NCBI GenBank assembly: GCA_016237705.1
Contig: CP066204.1
Location: forward strand, 558,001 to 622,000
Length of the DNA: 64,000 nucleotides
From: Aerococcaceae bacterium zg-252
GTDB taxonomy: Bacteria > Bacillota > Bacilli > Lactobacillales > Aerococcaceae
Direction of reading: 5' to 3'
A program made the translations under genes and the position numbers. The first letter of the stretch is position 1; every line of letters begins with the position of its first letter. Of this stretch, positions 6,498 to 16,330 are shown in pieces. The notes below the pieces were generated by a model. The model searched no databases and was not told the DNA's origin. It was given only the letters and a program-made list of their open reading frames with translations.

Positions 6498-8381
6498 ATG
6501 ATGAAGAAAAAATGGCTTAGTTTGTTATTGTTACTCTGTTTATTTTTACCGATGTCCGTTTCAGCTCAAGAAACGGAATTTGATATTACGAATCAGTCAA
6601 TTTTAGGCGAAATTAGTACAGACGGAAGTGTCAAATTTACTGATAAATTGACCTATGATATAACATACATGAATGGGATGTATTTTAATCTAGATAGGAC
6701 AGGATACAATGTTTTAGATTATCGGATTGGAGTAATGGATTCTGATACTGGAGAGATTAGTTATTTTGAGGAGAATGCTACTGGAAATCCCGAAACATTT
6801 CAATTAATGGCATCGAATGAATTTTATCAATTTAAAGTATTTTATCCAACTAGTAAGAAGAAAGTGACCTTTGTAGTGGAATACACGATTGGTGATTTAG
6901 TGACAAATTTTTCGGATACGGCTGAATTTAATCGAAAAATTGTTGGTACGAATACAGATGAATATCTTGATGTGGAAGCAGTCATCGTATTGCCAGGGAA
7001 AGTTCAAACTCCTGATGATTTTCGTGCATGGGCACATGGTGCACCACAAGGTGAATTATCCTTAATTGACTATCAAGGGAAAAGTGCGGTGAAGTTAACC
7101 GTTCCAAACAATCCACCAAATCAATTTGTGGAAGCAGATATTATTTTCCCAACGGCTTTGACGCCAAATAATAAAAATCGCCGACAAGTGAATAAAAAAG
7201 CAGAAATTATCGAACGAGAAAATGGTCAAGTAGAAAAAGACCGTCAACAATATGAAACAAGTTTAGGCTGGAAACGATTTGGTGTAGGGATTCTTACATT
7301 GCTGTTCCCTATATCAACGATTGGCGTATGGTATTATTATTTATCCCGTAAACGACGCTTAAATCCAAATCCAGTTAAATTACCTAAACATATTTATACT
7401 TTGCCGGAAGATATTACACCAGCAATTATGGCAACTTCCGTTTTTAGAACGAAACCGACGACTGATGATTTGAGTGCCACAATTGTCGATTTGGCTCGCA
7501 AAGGGTATTTGAAATTAACTGAAATTGCTAAGGAAAAACGTGGGCTTTTTTCTCATGGTGAAAGTACAACGATTTATATTGAACAAGGTGCGAAATATGC
7601 TCAAAGTGATACTTTACAAAAACATGAAAAATATGCACTGAATTATGTTTTACCGAATGGAAATCCGACAACATTACAAGCGTTAGAAGAGAGTGCAGCG
7701 AAAAGTAAATCTGTTGCGAAAAAACAATATAAACTTTGGACATCGTTTACGAATTTTACGCAAATACGTGGGCTGAAATTACGTGGTAGTGATTCGCAAC
7801 AACAAATTGCTAGTACATTGGCTAGTATTAGTTTAATAGCGATACCAGTAATCGTGATTTTTATTTTATCCCTTATTGAATACACAAAATACGCAGCCTA
7901 TTTACCGGTGATTTTACTGGTAGGAGTGATTTGCTTTGTGGCAAATGGTATTGCATTTATACTTATACTGATGCGACCGATTCGTACGGCAGAGCAGGAT
8001 AGACGGATTCAAGAATGGACAGGCTTTAGAAATATGTTGAATGACATTGGTAATTTTAAAATGCGTGAAATTGGGTCATTAGATTTATGGGAAGAATACT
8101 TAGTTTATGCGATTGCATTAGGAGTTGCTGACCGTGTTATCGAAGCGATGAAAATACAATTTAGACCGTTTGAGTTACAAGAAATGCATGTGGGTGGTGG
8201 ATTCTACAATAATCCTTACTTATTCACCCGAGTAATGAATCAATCCATTCAAAATTCTGTACGAGCTAGTCAACCAGCTCCTGTCAAATATAGCGGCACC
8301 AACTCTGGTGGTTTTGGTGGTGGCTTTAGTGGCGGTAGTTCAGGTGGCTCTGGTGGTGGCTCTGGAGCAGGTGGATTTTAA
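6498..8381 (+). CDS. DUF2207 family membrane protein with a Gly/Ser-rich tail
   Basis: The ATG at 6498 follows AGGGGAG at a 5-base distance. The 627-residue protein has a signal peptide (KKKWLSLLLLLCLF, cleavage near VSAQ), an extracellular DUF2207 beta domain (to about residue 210), a transmembrane segment near 255-280, a conserved cytoplasmic region with PEDITPA and DDLSATIVDLARKGYL (a winged-helix-like part), and two more membrane helices around 440-500. It ends in a Gly/Ser-rich tail of about 30 residues. This layout is typical of the widespread DUF2207 proteins, whose function is unknown. The glycine tail is common in the family and may mediate low-complexity contacts. Confidence 0.85.
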   Translation: MMKKKWLSLLLLLCLFLPMSVSAQETEFDITNQSILGEISTDGSVKFTDKLTYDITYMNGMYFNLDRTGYNVLDYRIGVMDSDTGEISYFEENATGNPETFQLMASNEFYQFKVFYPTSKKKVTFVVEYTIGDLVTNFSDTAEFNRKIVGTNTDEYLDVEAVIVLPGKVQTPDDFRAWAHGAPQGELSLIDYQGKSAVKLTVPNNPPNQFVEADIIFPTALTPNNKNRRQVNKKAEIIERENGQVEKDRQQYETSLGWKRFGVGILTLLFPISTIGVWYYYLSRKRRLNPNPVKLPKHIYTLPEDITPAIMATSVFRTKPTTDDLSATIVDLARKGYLKLTEIAKEKRGLFSHGESTTIYIEQGAKYAQSDTLQKHEKYALNYVLPNGNPTTLQALEESAAKSKSVAKKQYKLWTSFTNFTQIRGLKLRGSDSQQQIASTLASISLIAIPVIVIFILSLIEYTKYAAYLPVILLVGVICFVANGIAFILILMRPIRTAEQDRRIQEWTGFRNMLNDIGNFKMREIGSLDLWEEYLVYAIALGVADRVIEAMKIQFRPFELQEMHVGGGFYNNPYLFTRVMNQSIQNSVRASQPAPVKYSGTNSGGFGGGFSGGSSGGSGGGSGAGGF

Positions 8382-8416
8382 GAGACTCAGCCATTAATCA
8401 GTTTGGCAATGAGTTC

Positions 8417-8448
8417 GGGGTGACGTTTCAAACGACACCCCATTTTTT
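8417..8448 (+). terminator. Terminator after the DUF2207 gene
   Basis: GGGGTG-AC-GTT / AAC-GA-CACCCC hairpin followed by ATTTTTT. Confidence 0.8.
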
Positions 8449-8487
8449 AAGATATAAAATAGTTTATAAGTAGAAAGTGATGATAGA

Positions 8488-9300
8488 GTGAGTGAACAGA
8501 CTATAGATAAGTTACGATTTTCGGTACTTGCAAGTGGAAGTTCTGGTAATTGTACTTATGTAGAAACAGATAAGCAGCGTGTATTAATTGATGCTGGATT
8601 GAGTGGGAAAAAAATTCAAAGTTTAATGGAACAAATTAATCGTGATTTAACTCAAGTTGACGCTTTATTTGTAACCCATGAACATAAGGATCATATTTTA
8701 GGTGTCGGAGTTTTAGCACGCAAATATAATTTACCAGTCTATGCCAATCGCATGACGTGGTTAGCAATGGAAAATCATATCGGTGCAATTCCAATGGAAA
8801 ATCGTCGATACATTGAACCAGACCAATTATTGACTTTGGGAGATTTGGATATTTTAAGCTATAATGTGAGCCATGATGCAGCACAACCACAATTTTATGC
8901 CTTTCAAAAAGGAGATAAGCAATTTGTGATGTTAACGGATACAGGTTATGTGAGTGACCGTCTTCGCAGCCAATTAAAGAATGCGACGGCTTATTTGATT
9001 GAAAGTAATCATGAAGTGGAAATGTTACGCTATGGGCAATATCCTTGGTCATTAAAACAACGTATTTTAGGTGACAAGGGGCATTTGAGTAATGAAGCCG
9101 GTGCTTTAGCTATGGTGGATATGATTGGGAACCAAACCAAACAAATATATTTGGGGCATTTAAGTCAAGATAATAATACTAAGGAATTGGCGATGTCGAC
9201 GATGCACTCAACCTTAACTGCAAGAGAAATGGGAGTTGGGGAAGCATTCCATTTACATATGACCGACCCGTCGGTTGCTACACCAATGATGTATCTCTAG
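8488..9300 (+). CDS. walJ: MBL-fold metallohydrolase WalJ (YycJ/VicX)
   Basis: The 270-residue protein is a metallo-beta-lactamase fold enzyme. It has LASGSSGNCTYVET at the N-terminus and the metal motif FVTHEHKDHILG (HxHxDH, about residues 61-72), then DAGLSGKKI, LTDTGYVS and YLGHLSQDNN. These match WalJ, which in Firmicutes normally closes the walRKHIJ operon and has been linked to DNA replication/repair coordination and cell-wall control. It uses a GTG start with only a weak ribosome binding site (AAAGTGATGA). The next gene is htrA, the usual partner, but the WalRK two-component genes are not in this window, so the pair seems detached from walRK. Confidence 0.88.
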   Translation: MSEQTIDKLRFSVLASGSSGNCTYVETDKQRVLIDAGLSGKKIQSLMEQINRDLTQVDALFVTHEHKDHILGVGVLARKYNLPVYANRMTWLAMENHIGAIPMENRRYIEPDQLLTLGDLDILSYNVSHDAAQPQFYAFQKGDKQFVMLTDTGYVSDRLRSQLKNATAYLIESNHEVEMLRYGQYPWSLKQRILGDKGHLSNEAGALAMVDMIGNQTKQIYLGHLSQDNNTKELAMSTMHSTLTAREMGVGEAFHLHMTDPSVATPMMYL

Positions 9301-9525
9301 TAGAGGATAGGAAATGCGTTTGTTAACACAATGGATAAATTTAATACAATTTTCGAAAATAATTCACATTACTATTTTAAAATAAAGACATTCAGTAATG
9401 AATCGGATAAAAATCATTTAATAAAAAAATATTTTAATTCGAATTTAAGTTCGCATGTTTATATATAGTCAGTAAGTAAATAGCATTACTTAGTGTACGA
9501 ATTATTAAGAAAAGGGGTAATAACA

Positions 9526-10770
9526 ATGAATCAAAAAGAGAAAAATCGTACAATGTTTTGGAAAAGTATTTTTGGAAGTATCTTAATTATTGCGTTAACA
9601 GTGTTTGCATTTTTTAGTGGAGGATTGACAAAGCTAGATAGTAAAGTGGCTCAAGCAGAGTCTGAAAGTTCACAAACTTTAACGGATTTTGAGAGTGCGA
9701 TTGTTGGTGCCGTTGAAACAGCGAGTGATGCGGTCGTATCGGTTAGTAATTTAAAAAGAGCTGTTGCAAATGAAACTACAGCATTTGGTGGCAGAGGTTT
9801 TGGTAATTGGTATAGTGAGAGTGGCGATATTGATTTAGGTGACCCAGATGAATCGCTTGAAGTTGCTGGAACAGGTAGTGGGGTTGTGTATCGTGTAGAC
9901 GGAGATACAGCTTATGTGGTAACGAATCATCATGTGGTTGAAGGTGCTGCTAAATTAGAAGTAACGACAGCTGACGGAACAAAAGTGGATGCTGAATTAG
10001 TAGGTTCTGATGTTTTCACTGATTTGGCTGTATTGAAAATCAGTTCAGAACATGCAAAAACAAGTGTGAAATTTGCTGACACTGACAAATTAAAAGTAGG
10101 TTCATTAGCCATTGCGATTGGTTCACCTTTAGGAACTGAATATGCTGGTTCGGTGACACAAGGGATTGTATCAGGTGTTAACCGTATTTTACCATTTGAT
10201 ATTGACGGTGACGGTGAAAAAGATTGGGAAATGAATGTTATTCAAACAGATGCTGCGATTAACCCTGGTAACTCCGGTGGGGCATTAGTCAATAAAGACG
10301 GTCAATTAATCGGAATTAACTCAAGTAAGTTTTCAACGGTATCCGTAGAGGGTATGGGCTTTGCGATTCCAAGTAATGAAGTGAAAAAAGTAATTGAGCA
10401 GTTAGAAACTAACGGTAAAGTGATTCGCCCAGTACTAGGTGTGAGTGGTGTCTATCCAGTTAGTAAATTGTCTGTCCGTTCAAAAACAGAAATTTTAAAT
10501 CTTGCTGAAGATGCTGAAGAGGGAGTTGTTATTGCAGAGGTAGCTCCAAATAGTTCAGCAGCGAATGCTGGTTTACAACAGTACGATGTGATTACGGCTA
10601 TTGACGGTGAGAAAGTGAATGATTTGATTTCATTACGTCAAATATTATACAAACATCGCATTGGTGATAAAATTACAGCTACCATTTTACGAAATGGTCA
10701 ACAACAAGAAATTACCATTACATTAGAAGCAACTGTTGAACAAGAAATGCAAAGAAGTACGGAAGAATAA
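9526..10770 (+). CDS. htrA: HtrA/DegP-like membrane-anchored serine protease
   Basis: The start at 9526 is chosen because AAAAGGGG lies upstream; the frame runs further back without support. The 414-residue protein has one N-terminal membrane anchor (SIFGSILIIALTVFAFFSGG). A trypsin-like domain carries all three catalytic residues: His in VVTNHHVVEG, Asp in FTDLAVLKI, Ser in NPGNSGGALV. It ends in a single PDZ domain (about 310-405, VVIAEVAPNSSAANAGLQ). This enzyme degrades or refolds misfolded exported proteins at the outer membrane face. The acidic DIDGDGEKDWEMN loop before the Ser motif resembles a small calcium-binding loop and is found in HtrA of lactobacilli. An inverted repeat TAAGTAA/TTACTTA in the leader near 9475-9492 could be regulatory. 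Confidence 0.92.
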   Translation: MNQKEKNRTMFWKSIFGSILIIALTVFAFFSGGLTKLDSKVAQAESESSQTLTDFESAIVGAVETASDAVVSVSNLKRAVANETTAFGGRGFGNWYSESGDIDLGDPDESLEVAGTGSGVVYRVDGDTAYVVTNHHVVEGAAKLEVTTADGTKVDAELVGSDVFTDLAVLKISSEHAKTSVKFADTDKLKVGSLAIAIGSPLGTEYAGSVTQGIVSGVNRILPFDIDGDGEKDWEMNVIQTDAAINPGNSGGALVNKDGQLIGINSSKFSTVSVEGMGFAIPSNEVKKVIEQLETNGKVIRPVLGVSGVYPVSKLSVRSKTEILNLAEDAEEGVVIAEVAPNSSAANAGLQQYDVITAIDGEKVNDLISLRQILYKHRIGDKITATILRNGQQQEITITLEATVEQEMQRSTEE

Positions 10771-10781
10771 TGAGAAATCAG

Positions 10782-10810
10782 AAGAGTCGAGGGCAACCAC
10801 GGCTCTTTTT
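10782..10810 (+). terminator. Terminator after htrA
   Basis: AAGAG-T-CG / CG-G-CTCTT hairpin followed by TTTTTG. Confidence 0.65.
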
Positions 10811-10907
10811 GTTATGAGAAAGTGTGGTGCTTTTAGGCTTATTTATTGAGTTTTTATTAAATTTAATATACTATTAACGAGTATTGTACACGAGAGGAGC
10901 CTGTTTA

Positions 10908-13733
10908 ATGGCAAAAGATAAAATAATTATAAAAGGTGCACGTTCGCACAATTTAAAAAATATTGATTTAGAAATACCACGAGATCAATTAGTGGTCGTC
11001 ACAGGTTTATCAGGCTCAGGGAAGAGTTCATTAGCCTTTGATACTTTATATGCTGAAGGGCAACGTCGTTATGTGGAAAGTTTATCGGCATATGCACGTC
11101 AATTTTTAGGCAATATGGATAAACCGGATGTCGATTCGATTGAGGGTCTAAGTCCAGCTATTTCGATTGACCAAAAGACAACAAGTCACAATCCACGTTC
11201 AACAGTCGGAACAGCGACGGAAATTAATGATTTTTTACGTCTATTATATGCTCGTGTAGGAACTCCGTACTGTCCGAATCACCATGTGCCGATTGAACGT
11301 CAGTCGCCAGAACAAATGGTTGATCGCTTATTGGAATTGCCAGAACGAACTCGCATTCAATTGCTGAGTCCAGCAGTGCGTGACCAAAAAGGACAACATA
11401 AAAAGATTTTGGAGCGTATTTCCAAAGACGGTTTTGTGCGTGTACGAGTTGACGGTGAAATTTATGATATTAGTGAAGTACCTGAATTATCAAAGACGCA
11501 TAAACATACAATTGAAGTAGTGGTTGACCGAATTGTAATTAAAGAAGATATTCGCTCACGTTTATTTGACTCGGTTGAAACGGCATTGCGTTTTTCAGAA
11601 GGATACCTAGTTGTTGATATTATCGACGGCGAAACTCTTTACTTTAATGAACATTATGCTTGTCCACATTGTGACTTTACTGTCGAAGAACTACAACCAC
11701 GCTTGTTCTCATTTAATGCACCATTTGGAGCTTGTCCAAGTTGTGACGGATTAGGCTCTCGTTTGACGGTAGATGAGTCATTAATTATTCCGGATACGAC
11801 TTTGACTCTTGAACAAGGAGCATTTGCACCATGGAATCCGATTAGTTCAAATTACTATCCGTCAATGTTAGAGCAATTTGCGAAAAGTTATGGTATTCCA
11901 ATGGATGTGCCGTATCAAGAATTATCAAAAGAACATCAAGATGTCTTGAAATATGGTGGGCCAGATGCGATTTTTGACTTTACTTATACACCGATGATGA
12001 GTGGTGGTAAATCACGCACAGTTGAAACGCAATTTGAAGGGGTCGTCAATAATGTGGAACGCCGTTACAATGAAACAAGTTCCGATTATACACGTGAAGT
12101 AATGACGCAGTATATGCACGAATTAAAGTGTCCCACTTGTCATGGACACCGTTTAAATGACAAAGCATTATCAGTTTATGTCGGAGAAAAAAATATTGCT
12201 GAATTTACGGAATTATCTATTGCTGATGCACTGCATTATGTAAAAGAATTGACGTTTTCTCCTGCAAAAGAAATGATTGCGACACCGATAATTAAAGAAA
12301 TTGGTGATCGCTTAACCTTTTTAAATAATGTGGGATTAGATTATTTAACCATGGATCGTGTGGCAGGCTCTCTTTCAGGTGGGGAGGCACAACGGATTCG
12401 TTTAGCGACACAAATAGGTTCAAACTTGAGTGGAGTTTTATATATTCTTGATGAGCCGTCTATTGGTTTACATCAACGTGATAATGCACGCTTGATAGAA
12501 TCTTTACATAAAATGCGTGATTTAGGTAATACTTTAATAGTGGTGGAACATGATGAAGAAACGATGTTGGAAGCTGATTACCTTATTGATATGGGGCCAG
12601 GTGCCGGTGTGCATGGTGGTGAAGTGATTGCTGCTGGGACTCCTAAGCAAGTGATGAAAAATAAACACTCACTTACAGGGAAATATTTATCCGGAAAGGA
12701 AAAAATTGAAATACCGACATCACGTCGCAGTGAAGACAAGGGTTGGGTGACGATTAAAGGAGCTGCTCACAATAATTTGCAGTCGGTTGATGTTGCCTTT
12801 CCAATCGGACGATTAACCTGTGTTACTGGAGTATCAGGATCAGGTAAAAGTAGTTTAGTTAACGCAATTTTGAAAATAGCATTGGCACAACGATTAACTA
12901 GTACGAAAGAACGACCGGGAGAATTTGAGTCGATTGAGGGATTTGAATCGCTTGATAAAATGATTGATATTGACCAAAGTCCAATTGGTCGTACACCACG
13001 TTCAAATCCAGCAACGTATACAGGTGTTTTTGATGATATTCGTGATTTGTTTGCCCAAACGAATGATGCGAAATTACATGGTTATACAAAAGGTCGCTTT
13101 AGTTTTAATGTTAAAGGTGGACGCTGTGAGGCGTGTTCCGGTGGTGGTATTAATAAAATTGAAATGCACTTTTTACCAGATGTCTATGTGCCGTGTGAAG
13201 TGTGTCATGGTAAACGTTATAATTCTGAAACATTAGAAGTCCGTTTTAAAGGGAAAAATATAGCTGAAGTATTAGAGATGACGGTTGAAGATGCCGTTGA
13301 ATTTTTTGCAGCACAACCTAAAATCGCTCGTAAATTACAAACATTATTAGATGTTGGTTTAGGCTATGTGACATTAGGGCAATCTGCTACTACTTTGTCC
13401 GGTGGCGAGGCCCAACGAATGAAATTAGCGTCTGAGTTACAACGGGTGTCAACAGGTAATACTTTTTATATTTTAGATGAGCCAACAACTGGGTTGCACC
13501 CACATGATATTAAGCGATTATTAGAAGTAATTAATCGTTTAGTTGAATCCGGCAATACGGTAGTCATTATCGAACATAATTTAGATGTGATTAAAACAGC
13601 TGATTATATTATCGATATGGGGCCTGAGGGTGGTGTCGGTGGTGGACGTGTCATTGCGACAGGTACGCCGGAAGAAGTTGCCAAAGTAAAAGGTAGTTAC
13701 ACTGGACAATATTTGGCTAAAATATTACAGTAA
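10908..13733 (+). CDS. uvrA: Excinuclease ABC subunit A
   Basis: The start is the ATG at 10908, preceded by GAGAGGAG; the frame opens 8 codons earlier without one. The 941-residue protein has two ABC ATPase halves. The first has GLSGSGKSS (Walker A), the second GVSGSGKSS; both carry an SGGEAQR signature and ILDEP Walker B. The zinc-finger cysteine pairs are all present: CPHC with CPSC, the single CPTC, and CEAC with CEVC. UvrA recognises bulky DNA lesions and loads UvrB in nucleotide excision repair. uvrB, often next door, is not in this window. The length is normal for the family. Confidence 0.97.
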   Translation: MAKDKIIIKGARSHNLKNIDLEIPRDQLVVVTGLSGSGKSSLAFDTLYAEGQRRYVESLSAYARQFLGNMDKPDVDSIEGLSPAISIDQKTTSHNPRSTVGTATEINDFLRLLYARVGTPYCPNHHVPIERQSPEQMVDRLLELPERTRIQLLSPAVRDQKGQHKKILERISKDGFVRVRVDGEIYDISEVPELSKTHKHTIEVVVDRIVIKEDIRSRLFDSVETALRFSEGYLVVDIIDGETLYFNEHYACPHCDFTVEELQPRLFSFNAPFGACPSCDGLGSRLTVDESLIIPDTTLTLEQGAFAPWNPISSNYYPSMLEQFAKSYGIPMDVPYQELSKEHQDVLKYGGPDAIFDFTYTPMMSGGKSRTVETQFEGVVNNVERRYNETSSDYTREVMTQYMHELKCPTCHGHRLNDKALSVYVGEKNIAEFTELSIADALHYVKELTFSPAKEMIATPIIKEIGDRLTFLNNVGLDYLTMDRVAGSLSGGEAQRIRLATQIGSNLSGVLYILDEPSIGLHQRDNARLIESLHKMRDLGNTLIVVEHDEETMLEADYLIDMGPGAGVHGGEVIAAGTPKQVMKNKHSLTGKYLSGKEKIEIPTSRRSEDKGWVTIKGAAHNNLQSVDVAFPIGRLTCVTGVSGSGKSSLVNAILKIALAQRLTSTKERPGEFESIEGFESLDKMIDIDQSPIGRTPRSNPATYTGVFDDIRDLFAQTNDAKLHGYTKGRFSFNVKGGRCEACSGGGINKIEMHFLPDVYVPCEVCHGKRYNSETLEVRFKGKNIAEVLEMTVEDAVEFFAAQPKIARKLQTLLDVGLGYVTLGQSATTLSGGEAQRMKLASELQRVSTGNTFYILDEPTTGLHPHDIKRLLEVINRLVESGNTVVIIEHNLDVIKTADYIIDMGPEGGVGGGRVIATGTPEEVAKVKGSYTGQYLAKILQ

Positions 13734-13747
13734 ATTTTAAAATTTCA

Positions 13748-13777
13748 GCAGTGCTCGGTATGGTAGCACTGCTTTTT
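13748..13777 (+). terminator. Terminator after uvrA
   Basis: GCAGTGCT / AGCACTGC perfect 8-bp stem followed by TTTTT. Confidence 0.85.
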
Positions 13778-13899
13778 AAGCATATTTTAAAGTTAAATGA
13801 AATAATCAGATTAAATATCAGCCCCTAGACCTATGTTTTTAGTTTCAATTGTTGGCATAATAAGAGTGTAGAGCAAAACAGATTTAGGAGGAACTTATC

Positions 13900-15411
13900 A
13901 TGACCCATAAAGAACGTATTATTGAATTAGTAAGACAAAATGTGATTACAATAGACGAGGCATTAAAATTACTAGAGGCAGCAGCTGAACAAGCAATGGA
14001 ATCAGAAGTTTCTGAATTTGCTGAGGAGTATCAAAAAGCACAAGCAGCGATTGAATCGGAAATTCAACTGCCAGAAGAAGTGGAAGTAAAACAAACGGCT
14101 GAAAGTGATGAGAGACAAATCATGCAACGTATCGCAGAATTGAACGAGCAGCTTGAGAAAAAAAGCGAGGCAAAGGTCATTGCAAAACAACGTTTGAGAG
14201 AAATTGAAATTTTTGAAGAATTAGATGAATTAACTGATGAGATGATAGCTCAAAAAGAAACATTAAATGCTAAAATTAATCAATTAACAAACGAAATTGA
14301 TGAATTACATCAAGAGCTTAAAGAGCACAAATCAACGATGAAACAATATTCGAAAGAGCAAGTTAAAAACATTGTGGAATCATCAAAAGAACAAGTCAGA
14401 AATATTGTGGAATCTTCAAAAGAGCAAGTTAAAAATATCGTTGATTCTACTACAGCACAAGTGAAATCATCAGCTCGTGAAGCTGGAAAAGAAGGACGTA
14501 ATATTCAACGTACAGTGGTAGATTACTTTAAAGATATTGCTGCTAATTTCGATTTGAAAAATATTAACGTGAGTATCCCAGGAATAAAAACAACTCAACT
14601 TACACATGAGTTTGAGTATGATTTAAAAGAAACTACACAATTAGATGTTTCCATAGTAAATGGCGATATTACAGTAGAGACTTATGACGATGATGTAGAA
14701 GATTATAACGGCAAAGTGATTGTAGAGGCAGATATTCGTTTCTTCGGAAAAGATGATATTGCTACTATTGAACAATTTGAAACATTGAATACTATTGATG
14801 CGACTGATGACCGTTTATTATTCCATGTAACCGATGCACGCATGGCATGCGATGTCGTTATTAAAGTGCCAGAGGAGAGTGCTTGGCGTGAAATCAAAAT
14901 TAAATCATTAAACGGTGATATTGAATTATCATCAATTCAAGTAGATGAGTTGATTGTGGATAGTAAAAATGGTGATATAGACCTTGAAGAAGTAGTAGCG
15001 AATTATGTTGCTATTGACGGATTGAACGGCGATGTATTAGTTGAAGATTCGACTATTAGCGATTTAGCTAGCAAATCATTAAATGGTGATTTCCGTTATC
15101 GTGGAGTAATTGGCAATACAACGGTTGAAACTTTAAATGGTGATATTTATCTAACTAAAGAAGATTTAGCTGAGGCGAAATTGAATTTGAAATCAACGGT
15201 ATCAGGTGATGTTAAAGTCGCATTACCACAAGCGATGAATTTAGAAGTTGATTACAGTAATTCAATGGGTGAGTTTCATCACCGTATGAGCAATGTTGAA
15301 TTTTATAAAAATGGACACCATATGGAACGCTACTTACATGAGCAAGCACCATTGGTGAAATTAGAAATTAAATCAGCATTCGGAGATGTATACTTAAAAG
15401 ACAGTATGTAG
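13900..15411 (+). CDS. DUF4097 beta-repeat protein with coiled coil (YvlB-like)
   Basis: The 503-residue protein begins with a short helical domain (KERIIELVRQNVITIDEALKLLE) typical of YvlB/LiaG-type envelope-stress proteins. A long coiled coil follows (about 60-190). Near its end are three tandem copies of an 11-residue unit, SSKEQVKNIVE-like (DNA about 14349-14450), as in hendecad coiled coils. The C-terminal half is a DUF4097 repeat domain with a recurring LNGD/NGDI turn about every 20 residues (at least six), which predicts a stacked beta structure. No signal peptide is present. The two PspC-domain genes downstream belong to the same presumed operon, as in the yvlBCD-hprK region of Bacillus, where the genes respond to cell-envelope stress. 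AGGAGG precedes the ATG. Confidence 0.8.
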   Translation: MTHKERIIELVRQNVITIDEALKLLEAAAEQAMESEVSEFAEEYQKAQAAIESEIQLPEEVEVKQTAESDERQIMQRIAELNEQLEKKSEAKVIAKQRLREIEIFEELDELTDEMIAQKETLNAKINQLTNEIDELHQELKEHKSTMKQYSKEQVKNIVESSKEQVRNIVESSKEQVKNIVDSTTAQVKSSAREAGKEGRNIQRTVVDYFKDIAANFDLKNINVSIPGIKTTQLTHEFEYDLKETTQLDVSIVNGDITVETYDDDVEDYNGKVIVEADIRFFGKDDIATIEQFETLNTIDATDDRLLFHVTDARMACDVVIKVPEESAWREIKIKSLNGDIELSSIQVDELIVDSKNGDIDLEEVVANYVAIDGLNGDVLVEDSTISDLASKSLNGDFRYRGVIGNTTVETLNGDIYLTKEDLAEAKLNLKSTVSGDVKVALPQAMNLEVDYSNSMGEFHHRMSNVEFYKNGHHMERYLHEQAPLVKLEIKSAFGDVYLKDSM

Positions 15412-15432
15412 TAAAATATAGAGGTGCAAAAG

Positions 15433-15618
15433 ATGAAAAAATTAAGATTATCAAATCAAAAATATATTCTAGGTGTTTGTGGGGGTCTAGCTGAATATTT
15501 CGGAATCGACCCATTGATTGTGCGATTACTATTTGTTCTATTAGCAGTCGGCAGAGGTGCTGGGTTAGGGCTATATTTATTGATGTGGGCAATTATAAAA
15601 TGGAGTAATGCCCAGTAA
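15433..15618 (+). CDS. Small PspC-domain membrane protein
   Basis: I place the start at ATG 15433 because GAGGTG (15421-15426) is well spaced for it; a GTG at 15424 inside that site is the alternative. The 61-residue product is a bare PspC domain: KLRLSNQKYILGVCGGLAEYFGIDP then a transmembrane helix (LLFVLLAVGRGAGLGLYLLMW). PspC proteins sense or buffer envelope stress. It follows the DUF4097 gene by about 20 bases and is followed by a second PspC gene, so the three are likely one operon. Confidence 0.85.
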   Translation: MKKLRLSNQKYILGVCGGLAEYFGIDPLIVRLLFVLLAVGRGAGLGLYLLMWAIIKWSNAQ

Positions 15619-15685
15619 TAACATAGTGTGAGCGATGATTATCAAGCCAATTAAAGCACACTAGAATTAGAAAGAAGGATTATTA

Positions 15686-16093
15686 ATGAGAAATTATTTT
15701 TGGATATTCCTATTTTTGATATATATATTTAGTAACTTAAGCAAACTGGATTTACGAGGGGGAAAGACTGTGAATAGAAAATTATACAAATCTTCAACTG
15801 ATAAAAAAATTATGGGTGTCTGTGGTGGACTTGCTGAATACTTTAATGTTGACTCAACTTTGATACGCTTAGGTTTTGCAATTGCATTGTTCACATTTAG
15901 TTTTGGTTTTTGGCCATATGTTTTATTAGGTATTTTATTACCTTATGATTATCAAGTAAAACGAGGCGATGGTTATGTTTATCGCAAAGAAGAAACCTCA
16001 GCAAATCAACGCAATATCTTTGGTGATGTTAAACCAACACAAGCACCTAAAGATGTGACACCACAAGAAGATGACTCTTGGAGTGACTTTTAA
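15686..16093 (+). CDS. PspC-domain membrane protein with two possible starts
   Basis: From the ATG at 15686 (AAGGA upstream) the product has 135 residues: a short hydrophobic N-terminal helix (YFWIFLFLIYIF), then a PspC domain (KLYKSSTDKKIMGVCGGLAEYF, second helix FSFGFWPYVLLGILLP) and a hydrophilic tail ending EEDSW-like (about 45 residues). An in-frame GTG at 15770 has a stronger ribosome binding site (GAGGGGG at 15757) and would give the usual PspC start VNRKLYKS without the extra helix. Two forms, with and without the N-terminal membrane segment, are possible. It probably works with the adjacent DUF4097 and PspC proteins. Confidence 0.8.
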   Translation: MRNYFWIFLFLIYIFSNLSKLDLRGGKTVNRKLYKSSTDKKIMGVCGGLAEYFNVDSTLIRLGFAIALFTFSFGFWPYVLLGILLPYDYQVKRGDGYVYRKEETSANQRNIFGDVKPTQAPKDVTPQEDDSWSDF

Positions 16094-16105
16094 TATTCAA
16101 TATAT

Positions 16106-16152
16106 AAATCCATTCTTAGCGACGGAAAGTAACGTTAAGAATGGATTTTTTT
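16106..16152 (+). terminator. Terminator closing the DUF4097-PspC operon
   Basis: AAATCCATTCTTA-GCG / CGT-TAAGAATGGATT stem of about 14 bp followed by TTTTTTT. Confidence 0.85.
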
Positions 16153-16330
16153 GTATTGAACAACTCCAAACCTAGTAGAATAATAAGTATTCTGAAGTGG
16201 GCGACAACACACTATCTTATAGTTAGAATTTACTCAAAAGCTAGCCGAATTGATTGAATTATGTTAGTATCAAATCAGATGTAAATTAAGTTTTTAAAGT
16301 AGGATTAAAAACGAGTAGTGGAGGAGTAGT

